A stretch of 19,947 nt of DNA from Actinomycetes bacterium (lineage in GTDB: Bacteria; Actinomycetota; Coriobacteriia; Coriobacteriales; Eggerthellaceae), in NCBI GenBank assembly GCA_023460315.1, contig JAEWQO010000002.1, forward strand, positions 1-19,947, read 5' to 3'. Positions 19,691 through 19,947 of this stretch are shown here, in pieces. The notes under the pieces are model-generated. The model saw only the letters and a list, made by a program, of their open reading frames with translations. It was not told where the DNA came from and ran no database searches. Made by a program: the position numbers and the translations under genes. Each line of letters begins with the position of its first letter. The stretch's first letter is position 1.

Positions 19691-19947
19691 ATGTCAGTAG
19701 AGCTCATAACCGGGCATGGGGGCACCTACCACGTGGACTCCCCGGACGCCGGGGCATACAACGCCTGTGTCGTCGGGAGCGGCAGCTACATCCTCTCGGG
19801 ATGCGCCTGCGCGATGACGAGCCCCAACGTGGCCCATGTCGCCGCGGGCGAGCTGCTGCTCGGCGGCAGGCACGTGCGCGTCATCGCGGGCGAGGACCTC
19901 GCCATAGACAACGGGACCCAGGGCCAGAAGCGCCGCGACCTCATATG
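19691..19947 (+). CDS. Baseplate/fibre protein, 3' end outside window
   Basis: This open frame starts at ATG 19691 with GAGAGGA about 8 bases upstream and runs off the right edge after 85 full codons. It begins MSVELITGHGGTYHVDSPDA and continues with AYNACVVGSG, SPNVAHVAAGELLLGGRHVR, and AIDNGTQGQKRRDLI. This is a well-recognised N-terminal pattern of tail-tip/baseplate proteins in many Firmicutes and actinobacterial gut phages ('VELITG---HV-S-DA', 'GRHV-I', 'I-NGTQG--R-DLI'). These proteins attach to the hub and carry variable downstream domains. The exact role is unknown here because the C-terminus is missing. Confidence 0.82.
   Translation, partial: MSVELITGHGGTYHVDSPDAGAYNACVVGSGSYILSGCACAMTSPNVAHVAAGELLLGGRHVRVIAGEDLAIDNGTQGQKRRDLI

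Overview
The window is a 19.9-kb stretch of the late (structural) region of a tailed, siphovirus-type phage or prophage. Every supported gene is on the + strand, tightly packed, and often joined by ATGA or TGATG stop/start overlaps. The base composition is GC-rich, about 60%. Shine-Dalgarno sites of the AAGGAGG type and the overall protein character suggest a gut actinobacterial host (Coriobacteriia/Eggerthellaceae-like) or a high-GC Firmicute. The host call is an inference from style, not from any host gene. Gene order follows the Listeria phage A118 type: terminase, SPP1-type portal, MuF/minor capsid, scaffold, major capsid, four small neck proteins, tail tube with an Ig-like domain, Gp15-type chaperones, tape measure, Dit, Tal, fibres.

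Layout. 1-843: three small genes, the first cut by the window edge and two encoding four-cysteine zinc-binding proteins. 844-1004: a non-coding gap with a hairpin, an intrinsic terminator and two copies of a short repeated motif. 1005-6466: packaging and portal unit, made of a large terminase with a small-terminase-like N-terminus, an 87-aa protein, the portal, a MuF minor capsid protein carrying a C-terminal papain-fold toxin-like domain, and a 77-aa candidate immunity gene. 6467-6635: terminator plus a structured leader. 6636-10369: scaffold, major capsid, neck proteins and tail tube. 10370-10470: a terminator whose loop is complementary to the next gene's ribosome-binding region. 10471-19947: tail chaperones, tape measure with exact 120-bp repeats, Dit, a small fibre-like protein, Tal, an Ig-repeat protein, a fibre, and the start of a baseplate/fibre gene cut by the right edge.

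The three terminators divide the structural region into units, presumably so that scaffold, capsid and tail tube can be made at different levels from terminase and tape measure. The most notable points are: (1) the MuF-papain toxin with its probable antidote, in a lower-GC cassette; (2) a roughly 20-nt motif with invariant core GCGACAC found in each of the three real intergenic gaps; (3) the TerS-TerL fusion; (4) the loop/RBS complementarity at 10408-10462; (5) a repeated junction module among the tail-tip genes. No integrase, lysis, replication, tRNA or CRISPR features were seen.
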